Source: CAZVRZ01 sp964629965 | GTDB taxonomy: Bacteria > Chloroflexota > Anaerolineae > Anaerolineales > UBA4823 | Length of the DNA: 64,000 nucleotides | Assembly: GCA_964629965.1 (NCBI GenBank) | Contig: CAZVRZ010000005.1 | Span: 23,543-87,542, forward strand | Direction: 5' to 3' | In this document: positions 36,424 to 44,830 of the stretch, one piece after another | Layout: each line of letters starts with the position of its first letter | Position numbering within the stretch: the first letter of the stretch is position 1 | Made by a program: the position numbers and the translations under genes | Notes under the pieces: generated by a model | Database searches by the model: none | The model's input: the letters and a program-made list of their open reading frames with translations, nothing else | Told to the model about the DNA's origin: nothing

Positions 36424-39146
36424 GCTACCAGGCCGTACCAGGTGTTGAACGCCTGGATAAATATGAGCGCCCCCTGCTAACCACGCTCGAGGGCGGGCGT
36501 GTGGTAGTAGACAAGCTTTTGGCTGACCTCTGGCATTTTGCTCCCGGTAGGACATTGCTTGAGATCCTGGCCGAGTTTCATGCGCCGGGGATAACGCCGC
36601 CGGCTATTCGGGCCGCGTTGGCTTGTTTGGTAGAGGCTGGTTTTTTGACCCGCGAAGAAGTGAAGCCCTCGGTTTTGCCAACAAGGCAGATCGGGCCTCT
36701 GGTTTCAGTGGTCATTGTCAGCTATAAAAGCCGCGGCTGGTTGGAAGAGTGTTTACCTTCCTTGCGAGATCAGGCGCATCGTCCGTTGGAAATTATTGTG
36801 GTGGACAATGGCTGCCTGGATGATGCCTCGGCCTGGCTGGAACAGAATTTTACCGCTGAAGACGACCTGTCTTTGCAGATTATCAAGCTGGATGCGCCGG
36901 TTTCTTTTGCGCGTGCCACCAACCTGGGTGCAGAAGCTTGCGCCGGTGAATATCTGTTTTTCCTTAATCCAGATGTCAGAGCTGTCCCGGATACGGTTGT
37001 GAATTTGCTGCGGGTCGCTCAAGCCAGGCCAGATAGGTTGGCCGCAGTTGGGGCCAAGCTGCGTTTCTGGTGGGCGCCGGCTTTTTTGAATGGCGTCGGT
37101 AACCGGGTGGGACCCTTCTCATGGGGTACTGACAACGCGCTTGGGCATCTCGACCTGGGACAATTTGATGATTGGGATGAACTGCCTTCAGCTTGTTTTG
37201 CTGCAATTCTTATCCCACGCCATTCCTGGCAAGAGATCGGCCCGGCTGACGAGCGTTTCCCAATGTATTACGAAGATAGTGAATGGTCCTACCGTGCTCG
37301 TTTATTGGGATATCGGGCGCGCCTGGCTGCTGACGCGCTGGTTTACCATGCTTTTGGAGGCAAAGTGCCAGGAGCCGATGAAGTTGGCCTCACGCCTCGC
37401 AAATTGCGTCATGTAGTTTATGGCCGTATGCGGTTTGCCTTGAAATTGGTTGGTAAGCGTTTGTTCCATTTCTTGCGTAATTATATTCTGGAAGATTGGA
37501 CAAACTGTACTCGCATGCTCTTCCAGCGCAATTGGGCATCTGCAAAAGCTTATTTACTGGGCTGGCGTGATGTTTTACGCGGCCTGCCAGAAATCATGCG
37601 TTCGCGCCAGGAACTGCAAAGCCGGCGCCTGGTAAGCGATGAAGAATTGTTCTATTTGCAGCGGGATATGCCCATGACCCAAGCCTGGCATGGTTTACCT
37701 GAGTTGACTTGGGATTTGATCCAATATAATTATTTACCTCTGATACAAGCAGGAAAAACGCGATCTATGCCTGAATTTACTTATCCTAATGTGCGTCCGC
37801 ATTTGTTAGTTGTCAGCAATGATGTGGTAGATGTAAAAATGGCCGGCCCGGGGATGCGCTACCTCGAGATTGCGCGGGCTTTGAGCGCCGATTTGGATGT
37901 TACCCTGGCTGTTCCAGCAGAAACATCCTTGCAATCGCCGGGAGTGCGGATCGTTTCCTATGATGAAACCCGTTCTGGCAGCCTGCAGGTGTTGGTGGAG
38001 AACGCAGATATTGCTTTAGTGACAGGATATATGGGTGAGAAGTTTCCTTTCCTGGCTACCACCCGTACGCGCCTGGTTGTGGATTTGTATGATCCATTTG
38101 TATTGGAAAATCTGCATTATTATCTGCACGAGCCAATTGAAAGCCAGAATGCACTCAATCAGCAAGCTACGACGATCACCAACCACCTGGCCAGGATAGG
38201 CGATTATTTCATCTGTGGTAATGAGCGCCAGCGCGATTACTGGCTGGGGGTGCTAACGGCAAACGGGCGCACGAACCCTGGTAATTTTATCAAGGATCCC
38301 AGTCTGAAAAACTTGATTGACGTTGTCGGCATTGGTTTTCCGGAACGACCGCCGCGCAGTGGGCCTGCCTTGCGCGGCGTGCACCCTGCGATCTCAACCG
38401 ATAGTCGGATCGTTTTGTGGGGCGGCGGTATATGGAACTGGTTGGATCCTTTGACCTTGATCGAAGCCTGGCCGGCGGTAGTCGCTGCTTATCCAACTGC
38501 GCGCCTGGTATTTCTGGGGACGCGGCATCCGAATCCCAAGGTACCGCAGCACGAGATGGCTCAGCGAGCCATGGCCCTGGCCGAGCAGATCGGAGAGAAG
38601 GATCGCACGATCATCTTCATCGAGTGGGTATCTTATGAAGAGCGCGAGGCATTATTATTGGATGCCGCTATCGGGGTAACTTTGCATCCCATTCATGTCG
38701 AAACGCGTTTCTCGCTGCGTACGCGGGTACTCGATTATTTTTGGGCTGGCCTGCCTGTATTGATCACCGACGGGGATATTACCAGCGAGTGGATCTGCAC
38801 CTACGGATTAGGTGAAGTTGTGCCGCAGCATGATCCGGACGCGGTGTCTGCTGCTCTGCTGCGCATGCTGGCCCTCCCGAAATCTGACTGGCAGCCGGCG
38901 TTTGCGCCTCTCAAACAGCGTATGAATTGGCAGGCAGTGGTGGAACCTTTGCGCCGTTATTGCCTGGAGGGGGGCTACGCGCCAGACAGGCAGAATCGCG
39001 CTCTCGTGAACGTTGGGCCGATCGGCCAGGCGACCACGCTTCGCTGGGCGTGGGGACGTCTAGTATTCTTGCTGCGCAATGGCGGAATTAAGAATACGCT
39101 GTACCGGGGCTGGCGCTTCATCCAATGGAAGCTTAGCCACTTGTAG
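36417..39146 (+). CDS. Bifunctional GT2-GT4 glycosyltransferase with PqqD-like N-terminal domain
   Basis: A 909-residue protein. Residues 1-85 look like a PqqD-type winged-helix domain (VDKLLADLWHFAPGRTLLEI to RAALACLVEAGFL). Residues about 95-370 are a GT2 domain: VSVVIVSYKSRGWLEECL, IIVVDNGCLDDA, FFLNPDVR, and FPMYYEDSEWSYRARLLG, as in rhamnosyltransferase-type enzymes. Residues about 460-870 are a GT-B domain: VVSNDVVDVKMAGPGMRYLEIARAL, RIVLWGGGIWNWLDPLTLIEAW, IFIEWVSYEEREALL and a C-terminal Glu/Arg helix. One polypeptide probably adds two sugars. It starts at the second ATG of the tandem duplication; coupling to a four-codon leader is likely. Confidence 0.8.
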   Translation: MIRYQAVPGVERLDKYERPLLTTLEGGRVVVDKLLADLWHFAPGRTLLEILAEFHAPGITPPAIRAALACLVEAGFLTREEVKPSVLPTRQIGPLVSVVIVSYKSRGWLEECLPSLRDQAHRPLEIIVVDNGCLDDASAWLEQNFTAEDDLSLQIIKLDAPVSFARATNLGAEACAGEYLFFLNPDVRAVPDTVVNLLRVAQARPDRLAAVGAKLRFWWAPAFLNGVGNRVGPFSWGTDNALGHLDLGQFDDWDELPSACFAAILIPRHSWQEIGPADERFPMYYEDSEWSYRARLLGYRARLAADALVYHAFGGKVPGADEVGLTPRKLRHVVYGRMRFALKLVGKRLFHFLRNYILEDWTNCTRMLFQRNWASAKAYLLGWRDVLRGLPEIMRSRQELQSRRLVSDEELFYLQRDMPMTQAWHGLPELTWDLIQYNYLPLIQAGKTRSMPEFTYPNVRPHLLVVSNDVVDVKMAGPGMRYLEIARALSADLDVTLAVPAETSLQSPGVRIVSYDETRSGSLQVLVENADIALVTGYMGEKFPFLATTRTRLVVDLYDPFVLENLHYYLHEPIESQNALNQQATTITNHLARIGDYFICGNERQRDYWLGVLTANGRTNPGNFIKDPSLKNLIDVVGIGFPERPPRSGPALRGVHPAISTDSRIVLWGGGIWNWLDPLTLIEAWPAVVAAYPTARLVFLGTRHPNPKVPQHEMAQRAMALAEQIGEKDRTIIFIEWVSYEEREALLLDAAIGVTLHPIHVETRFSLRTRVLDYFWAGLPVLITDGDITSEWICTYGLGEVVPQHDPDAVSAALLRMLALPKSDWQPAFAPLKQRMNWQAVVEPLRRYCLEGGYAPDRQNRALVNVGPIGQATTLRWAWGRLVFLLRNGGIKNTLYRGWRFIQWKLSHL

Positions 39147-39154
39147 GAGATGTT

Positions 39155-40408
39155 GTGAAAATTCTGCATGTAACCCAGGGCTATGCGCCTGCGATCGGAG
39201 GCACGGAATGGTTGATCCAACGTGTGTCCGAAGAACTAGTCAGCCAGTTTGGAGACGATGTGACTGTCTTTACCACCAATTGCTTCAATGGAGAGGCTTT
39301 TTTCAGCCCTCATCTTCCTGCTATGCCGGTCGGCTGGGAAGAATTGAATGGTGTGAAAATTCTTCGTTTCGCGGTGCGCCGCAGGCTGGGACAAATCTTT
39401 CGCAAGATTCAAACCCCATTTTTCCACCTGGGCATCCCAGGTAACCAGTACTTGCGCGCCCTCGGCAGCGGACCGATCATTCCAGGCCTGGAGGCCGAGA
39501 TTCGTAAACAGCCCGCCGATGTGATTGCCGCCTCTTCCTTCCCCTTGTTACATATGTTTGCCGTTCAGCGCGCCGCCCGGGCTACCGGGCGGCCTGATGT
39601 ATTGCATGGCGGGCTGCATCCACACGATACCTGGGGGTTCGATCGACCGATGATTTACCAGGCTGTCCGCAAAGCCAGGGCCTATATCGCCAATACGCAG
39701 TTTGAGGCCGATTACGTGATATCGAAAGGAGCAGCCTGCGGATGCGTGCACGTCATAGGGGTCGGAGTGGACCTGCAAAATTTCACCGGTATTTCTCAGG
39801 ACGACGCTCGCCGGCGCCTGGGCTTGGGTTCACAGCCGCTGGTCGGTTTTATCGGCCAGCTCGGTGCGGCCAAAGGGGTGGATGTGTTGGTGGAAGCCAT
39901 GTCGAAAATCTGGGAAGTTGAGCCGCAGACGCATTTGTTGCTCGCCGGTGGGCGGACGCTCTTTGTGCAGCAGTTGGAAGAAATGATTCATGCTCTTCCC
40001 GAGGCGTTTCGCTCCCAGGTTCACCTCTTTTATAATTTTGCTGATGCTGACAAACCTTTCTTATTTGCCGCCGTGGATGTTTTTGCTTATCCATCAGGCT
40101 ATGAATCTTTTGGAATTGCATTCCCCGAAGCCTGGGCATGCCGCAAGCCGGTGATTGGTTGTTTTGCCGGCGCGGTTCCCTGGGTGGTCACTGCCGGCCG
40201 CGACGGATTGTTGGTAAACTATCGCGATGTACCCCAGTTGGCAGAAGCTCTCCTCCTGCTGCTGCGCAATCCTGGGTACGCGCAGAGATTGGGAGAGGCG
40301 GGATATCAGAAAGTGATTGCCCGCTACACCTGGCCGAACATTGCCCGGCGGTTCCGTCAAGTGTATCAACAAGTTTTGCGGCCTGCTGGCGTTGCCGGCA
40401 GGCATTAG
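39155..40408 (+). CDS. Family 4 glycosyltransferase
   Basis: A 417-residue GT-B retaining enzyme. The N-terminal domain has HVTQGYAPAIGGTEWLIQRVSEEL, the usual acceptor loop GGTE. The C-terminal domain has LVGFIGQLGAAKGVDVLVEAM, HLLLAGG, and AYPSGYESFGIAFPEAWACRKPVIGC, the E-x7-E donor motif of GT4. GTG 39155 is preceded by AGGAGA at 39145-39150. The last coding bases fold into a GC-rich hairpin (40382-40402) directly before the stop, so transcription may end there. It closes the wzm/wzt-associated unit. Confidence 0.9.
   Translation: MKILHVTQGYAPAIGGTEWLIQRVSEELVSQFGDDVTVFTTNCFNGEAFFSPHLPAMPVGWEELNGVKILRFAVRRRLGQIFRKIQTPFFHLGIPGNQYLRALGSGPIIPGLEAEIRKQPADVIAASSFPLLHMFAVQRAARATGRPDVLHGGLHPHDTWGFDRPMIYQAVRKARAYIANTQFEADYVISKGAACGCVHVIGVGVDLQNFTGISQDDARRRLGLGSQPLVGFIGQLGAAKGVDVLVEAMSKIWEVEPQTHLLLAGGRTLFVQQLEEMIHALPEAFRSQVHLFYNFADADKPFLFAAVDVFAYPSGYESFGIAFPEAWACRKPVIGCFAGAVPWVVTAGRDGLLVNYRDVPQLAEALLLLLRNPGYAQRLGEAGYQKVIARYTWPNIARRFRQVYQQVLRPAGVAGRH
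40382..40402 (+). terminator. Possible intrinsic terminator inside the gene end
   Basis: CCTGCTGGC (40382-40390) pairs with GCCGGCAGG (40394-40402), nine pairs with one G-U, and a three-base GTT loop. A moderately T-rich run (GGTTCTTTCTCC) begins a few bases downstream. The hairpin lies just before the TAG stop (40406-40408). A weak terminator is plausible, but the T tract is interrupted. Confidence 0.4.
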
Positions 40409-40640
40409 GTTCTTTCTCCATAAAGCATAAAAGGAAGATTATTTTGATGCAGTGCGGTATACTGTAAGCATTGTTGGATATCAGATGTAAATTTTCTTCT
40501 TGTCATTTGCCATTGTGATTAGCTGGAAGTTATTTATTGAAATGGATGCGTAAAACCGGCCAATCACTTGAGCAAGCCGTTTTTTTGCCGTGGATTTTCA
40601 ATGCTTATAGCGGTTTGCTCATGCCCAGAGGAGAATTGTG
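40409..40640 (+). other. Intergenic region upstream of the secreted-protein gene
   Basis: The largest gene-free stretch in the window (232 bases), AT-richer than its surroundings. TATACT at 40458-40463 could be a -10 element, but no matching -35 is visible at 16-18 bases. AGGAG at 40629-40633 serves the next gene. No tRNA, hairpin array or repeat was recognised. Confidence 0.4.
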
Positions 40641-42647
40641 ATGAGCTGGCGATGGTTAAAAATATTATTGGTGCTGAGTCTGTTATTGACAACTCAAATG
40701 GGGGAGATGCGTACGCGTGCCCAGGATATCAATGCGGTGATTGTGCCAGCCAATGTTTTCCCTGAGAGCAAGGATTATGCCACCACGCTGCTCGAAAATG
40801 CCTGGGATATGAATGAATTTTATGACGTGTCCACCTTGATGCAAGGCGCCGGGCACTATCCTTATCTGAATTCTTTTTCAGTTCAGAACGGAATTTTTTT
40901 GGGGAATACCATGTATGGTTATCCGGGTTCCAACCTATCATGGCATTGGGTTGCCCATTGGGGTTTCCCCGAGGGAATGCTTCTCGAAAACCGGATGGGC
41001 ATGGTCAACCCAATCCGACCGGCGGATTACCAGTGTTTATATTTCGCTATGAAAATTGACTCGCCGGATTGGTACCCCGCCAGCCCTTATCCTCCGGATG
41101 GATTTCTTGTTCAATGGTATTCAACGATTAATTACGCCCAGCAGCCTATGTATAAGCCCAATGGCGCCACCAATTTGATCTACTCTTATCCAGAGGATGT
41201 CTTTGTTTTTCCTTCCTCAACTCTGGTAACCAAATGGAAATTGTTTAAGGTGAATTTGAATTCGCCGATCAATGGTCTGATTGACCCTGTCAATTCTGCC
41301 GCTTGGAGCAGCCGTCCAGAAGGTTGGCAGGCCTTTCAGTTCATGCCTACCACCTTCGCCAATGCCAATTTTGCCATCGATTGGATGCGCCTGACCTCCT
41401 GTGCGAACGATGCGCAGCAGCAAGCCACGATCACCTTTTCACCGAGCGCCAGTTTGCATGCCGTTTGGATCCGCCCGGCTGGAACCACGCGAAACATTCA
41501 AGTGGATACCGATATCAGCGGCTGGGGAACTTTCAATGGCTCTTCAGGGACTTATTCTTTGGATACCAAAGGCTTGATGCCCGGGCGTTACCTGGTGGGC
41601 GTGGGAGATTATAACGGCGCCGGCATCCAATGGAGCGCCAGCGAATTGGTGATCAACCAATCCGTCATTCCTTTTTTTGACCGGCCTTCGCCTTACAGTG
41701 GTGAGGATTATGCTGCTGCGGGTGGCAATGCCTGGGATATGGACGCCAGCGATGTGAAACGCACCGAATGTATGCAGTCGGTTGCTTTTACCAATGGTTT
41801 GATGCTGATGGATACCCCGAACCCCCTCCAAATCTATCCATACTGCACGGGACCACACCTGCCCGAATCGGATGCGAAAATTTATTTGAATCTGCCTGCT
41901 TCTCTGACCATGGCGCGGGAATATCGCTACTTGAGTTTTCGCTTGTTCATGAGCGGCGATTACCGCCTGCCTGCAGAAGGCATGATGGGGCGCTGGATTT
42001 GGACCGAGGATAATAATTGTGTTCGGGTCAGCGTAGATATTCCTTATGATGTCGGTTGGCAAACTTACACCATTGATATGTATGATGATCACAATGGCAC
42101 GCCTGCCGAGGCCTCGCCTTCATCTTGCAGCCTGGAACAATGGGATGCCTCCAGCAGGGTGATCGAACTGCGTTTTGACCCCAACGAAAATTACACCGGG
42201 CCGCGCCCCGATGGAACCCAGGTTGTGCCGGCGCAGACATTTCACCAGGAAATCGATTGGATTCGCTTGACCAAGCCGGATGGCGTTACGGCCGGCAGCA
42301 TTTTTCCCATTATGCTCACGTTGAATAAAGATGCAGCCCTGCTTGCCTCTATCAATTTCTATTACACCACGGATCGCGCCAACCCCAAGCAACATCTCAT
42401 CGGCAGCCATCTTGATCCGTATGTGCCCCAGGAGGTCACTCCTACCGATGCTTCGGCAATTTCATCGGTCTATTTGCCCTTGATTACCAACCACGATGCG
42501 TCTCAACCCCCTTTGGGGCCCAGGGAAGTTCGTTACCTATGGAATACCAGCGGGGTTCCTGTTGGGGCGTATTATATCTGCGCCGAGAGCAGCGATGGGT
42601 ATAACACAACTGTGTACTGCAGCGACGCTGTCATGACAATCCGCTAG
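40641..42647 (+). CDS. Secreted protein of unknown function with a two-fold internal duplication
   Basis: A 668-residue protein not recognised by family. The start MSWRWLKILLVLSLLLTTQMG is a signal-peptide-like segment, preceded by AGGAG spaced seven bases from ATG 40641. Two similar units follow. Unit 1 (about 43-250) has ENAWDMNEF with Ala54, FSVQNGIFLGNTM and DWMRLT (Asp247). Unit 2 (about 353-542) has GNAWDMDAS with Ala364, VAFTNGLMLMDTP and DWIRLT (Asp539). Each is followed by a smaller beta-rich module ending PGRYLVGVGDYNG or VGAYYICAESSDG. The C-terminal module contains VYLPLITN. The many Trp/Tyr and beta-strand pattern suggest carbohydrate-binding-like sandwiches. Neighbouring glycosyltransferases suggest a glycan or glycosylated partner; no enzyme motif was found. 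Confidence 0.75.
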   Translation: MSWRWLKILLVLSLLLTTQMGEMRTRAQDINAVIVPANVFPESKDYATTLLENAWDMNEFYDVSTLMQGAGHYPYLNSFSVQNGIFLGNTMYGYPGSNLSWHWVAHWGFPEGMLLENRMGMVNPIRPADYQCLYFAMKIDSPDWYPASPYPPDGFLVQWYSTINYAQQPMYKPNGATNLIYSYPEDVFVFPSSTLVTKWKLFKVNLNSPINGLIDPVNSAAWSSRPEGWQAFQFMPTTFANANFAIDWMRLTSCANDAQQQATITFSPSASLHAVWIRPAGTTRNIQVDTDISGWGTFNGSSGTYSLDTKGLMPGRYLVGVGDYNGAGIQWSASELVINQSVIPFFDRPSPYSGEDYAAAGGNAWDMDASDVKRTECMQSVAFTNGLMLMDTPNPLQIYPYCTGPHLPESDAKIYLNLPASLTMAREYRYLSFRLFMSGDYRLPAEGMMGRWIWTEDNNCVRVSVDIPYDVGWQTYTIDMYDDHNGTPAEASPSSCSLEQWDASSRVIELRFDPNENYTGPRPDGTQVVPAQTFHQEIDWIRLTKPDGVTAGSIFPIMLTLNKDAALLASINFYYTTDRANPKQHLIGSHLDPYVPQEVTPTDASAISSVYLPLITNHDASQPPLGPREVRYLWNTSGVPVGAYYICAESSDGYNTTVYCSDAVMTIR

Positions 42648-42667
42648 AAAACCTTGAGGTAAAGATT

Positions 42668-43801
42668 TTGCGCATCGGTTTAGATATCACTGCTTTGCCT
42701 CCCCAACCGGTCGGTGCGGGCAATTACATTATTCAGTTGGCAAATGCCCTCCTCCGGCGGCCTTTTTGCGACGAGCTGGTGATCTTTGTCCAGCGGTCGT
42801 GCCTGCCCTTGCTGGCAGCGCCAGGCCATGCCGGCGTGCGCATCATCCCGGTCGCCAACCAACCTGTGCCGCTGCGCCTGGCCTGGGAACAAGTTGCCTT
42901 GCCCTGGTGGGCCAGGCGTTTGAAGCTGGACTTGCTGCATTCGCCGCATTACACCATGCCCTACCTGCAGCCCTGCCGGTCGGTGGTTACCCTGCACGAC
43001 ATGACCTTTTTTCTCTTCCCCGAGCTTCACACGCTGCCCAAGCGGCTGCTTTTTCCTCATTACCTGCGCCTGAGCGCCCGCCGCGCCGATGCGTTGATCT
43101 CTGTTTCCGAGAGCACCCGCCAGGACGCCATGCGCATCTTGTCTATCTCGCCCGAGAAAATCCGCAGCATTCACCTGGGGGTTTCGCCGCATTTCAAGCC
43201 GGTGCAGCAGCCTGCCCTTTTAGAACAGGTTCGCGAGAAGTATAATCTACCTCGGCAGTTTATCTTATATGTCGGCGCTTTGGAGCCGCGCAAAAACCTT
43301 GGTTTACTGCTAGATGCATTTCAAGATGTGCAAAAGAGGCTCACAGGCTGGCCGTTGGTTGTGGTCGGCCGCCTGGGATGGATGTATCAAGAGATACTGG
43401 ATAAGTTGAAGCAGTCTGACCTGGTGGATAAAGTGCAGTTCATCGGCTATGTACCTGTGGAAGATTTGCCCGTGATCTTTAATCTTGCTGATCTGTGTGT
43501 CTATCCCTCTGCTTACGAAGGCTTTGGGCTGCCTCCTCTGGAGGCCATGGCTTGCGGCACCCCGGTTATCACCACGAACGTGTCTTCCATGCCCGAAATC
43601 GTTGGTGAGGCCGGCGTTTTGCTGCCCCCCGGCGACCGGGCCTCGTTAGCTCAGGCGATCGAGGCTTTGTTGGGCGATCCTGAGCGCCGCCACCACCTCT
43701 CTGAGATGGGCCTGGAGCGCGCCGCCGGTTTTACCTGGGAGCGCACTGCCGGCCAGACCATCCAACTGTACCAGGAGGTCGTCGATGCCCGGCATGGTTG
43801 A
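42668..43801 (+). CDS. Family 4 glycosyltransferase
   Basis: A 377-residue GT4 enzyme of the mannosyltransferase-B-like type. It starts RIGLDITALPPQPVGAGNYIIQLANALL, has LDLLHSPHYTMPYLQPCRSVVTLHDMTFF, RADALISVSESTRQD, FILYVGALEPRKNLGLLLDAF, and the donor motif YPSAYEGFGLPPLEAMACGTPVI with the two Glu. The TTG start at 42668 is supported by GAGG at 42656-42659. It overlaps the next gene by 17 bases. GC content is visibly higher here and in the next two genes than in the first 30 kb. Confidence 0.92.
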   Translation: MRIGLDITALPPQPVGAGNYIIQLANALLRRPFCDELVIFVQRSCLPLLAAPGHAGVRIIPVANQPVPLRLAWEQVALPWWARRLKLDLLHSPHYTMPYLQPCRSVVTLHDMTFFLFPELHTLPKRLLFPHYLRLSARRADALISVSESTRQDAMRILSISPEKIRSIHLGVSPHFKPVQQPALLEQVREKYNLPRQFILYVGALEPRKNLGLLLDAFQDVQKRLTGWPLVVVGRLGWMYQEILDKLKQSDLVDKVQFIGYVPVEDLPVIFNLADLCVYPSAYEGFGLPPLEAMACGTPVITTNVSSMPEIVGEAGVLLPPGDRASLAQAIEALLGDPERRHHLSEMGLERAAGFTWERTAGQTIQLYQEVVDARHG

Positions 43802-44687
43802 TATTTCTATTTGCACTGTCACTTTGAATGCCTGTGATTACCTGCGCGCCTGCCTCGCCTCTCTGGCTGAGAACCCGCCGCGTTGTTCGTACGAGAATAT
43901 CGTGGTAGACAATGGTTCTTCCGATGGGACGATCGAAATGCTGGCGCAGGAATTTCCCCAGGTACGCCTGATCAAGAACCGGGACAATGAAGGTTTTACG
44001 CGCCCGATAAACCAGGCCATGCAGGCTGCCGAAGGGCAATATCTGGTGCTCTTGAATCCTGACACCTTGATCTTGCCGGGTTTGTTCGATCATCTGCTGG
44101 ATTTCCTGGATGCGGACCCCACGGCAGGCATCGTTGGCCCCAAAGTCCTGAACAGGGATGGCAGCTTGCAAAAACCTTGTCGCCGCGGCGAGTCGCGTCC
44201 CTGGGCCGTGATCAGTTATTTTCTGGGCTTGTCCAGGTTGTTCCCTGGCAGTAAATTTTTTGGCGAGTACCTGATGAATTATATAGATGAAGATCAATCT
44301 CACCAGGTGGCCGGCGTGGCGGGATCCTGCATGCTGATCCGCCGCGCCGTGTGCGATCAGATTGGCTTCTTGGATGAGCGCTTCTTTGCCTATCAAGAAG
44401 ATGCCGATTATTGCCACCGGGCGCGCCAGGCGGGCTGGAAAGTGTTTTATGTTCCCGCTGCGCGCCTGGTGCACTACGGGGGGCAGGGCGGTTCGCGCGT
44501 CCAGCCGTATCGTTCCATCGTTGCCTGGCATCGTTCGTATTTCCAATACTACCGCAAGCACTTCGCTCGCGATTATTTTTTTCTATTCAACTGGTTCTAT
44601 TACGGCCTCATGCTCCTTAAGCTGGGCGTGACGCTTCTTGCTTCTCTACTCAGCAAGGAAAAACATGCCGGCCCCAAGCGTGGCTGA
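43785..44687 (+). CDS. Family 2 glycosyltransferase (rhamnosyltransferase-like)
   Basis: A 300-residue GT2 enzyme with ISICTVTLNACDYLRACLASL, IVVDNGSSDGTIEML, NRDNEGFTRPINQAM, LLNPDTLILPGL (NPD in place of DxD), VAGVAGSCMLIRRAVCDQIG and FAYQEDADYCHRARQAGW. This layout is that of WbbL-like rhamnosyltransferases. A basic and hydrophobic C-terminal segment (FLFNWFYYGLMLLKLGVTLLASLLS) may bind the membrane. AGGAGG sits a few bases before ATG 43785 within the previous gene; ATG 43794 is an alternative. Confidence 0.9.
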   Translation: MPGMVDISICTVTLNACDYLRACLASLAENPPRCSYENIVVDNGSSDGTIEMLAQEFPQVRLIKNRDNEGFTRPINQAMQAAEGQYLVLLNPDTLILPGLFDHLLDFLDADPTAGIVGPKVLNRDGSLQKPCRRGESRPWAVISYFLGLSRLFPGSKFFGEYLMNYIDEDQSHQVAGVAGSCMLIRRAVCDQIGFLDERFFAYQEDADYCHRARQAGWKVFYVPAARLVHYGGQGGSRVQPYRSIVAWHRSYFQYYRKHFARDYFFLFNWFYYGLMLLKLGVTLLASLLSKEKHAGPKRG

Positions 44688-44830
44688 GTCGCAGTTACAA
44701 AAGAGAGAGGTCACGAAAACGGGTTTTCTTGTACAATAGTTAGTAGGTAATTTTTCTTACTCGATAGTCGCTAGAAAGAATTATTTGCTGTTTGTTTCAG
44801 ATCCATTCACAGAAAGGGAAAGGAGAAAAT
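44688..44830 (+). other. Intergenic region upstream of the subtilisin-like protease
   Basis: A gap of 143 bases, distinctly AT-rich. TACAAT at 44732-44737 might be a -10 element but lacks a recognisable -35. AGGAG just before 44831 is the ribosome-binding site of the protease. A short GAAAAC-GG-GTTTTC inverted repeat lies near 44715 with a loop too small for a normal hairpin. Nothing else was recognised. Confidence 0.4.

Noticed and set aside
43731..44561. A 276-codon minus-strand frame (and similar ones at 44807-45736 and 42680-43192).
   Set aside because: All lie opposite well-supported glycosyltransferase or protease genes in the GC-rich part and have low-complexity translations without family features.
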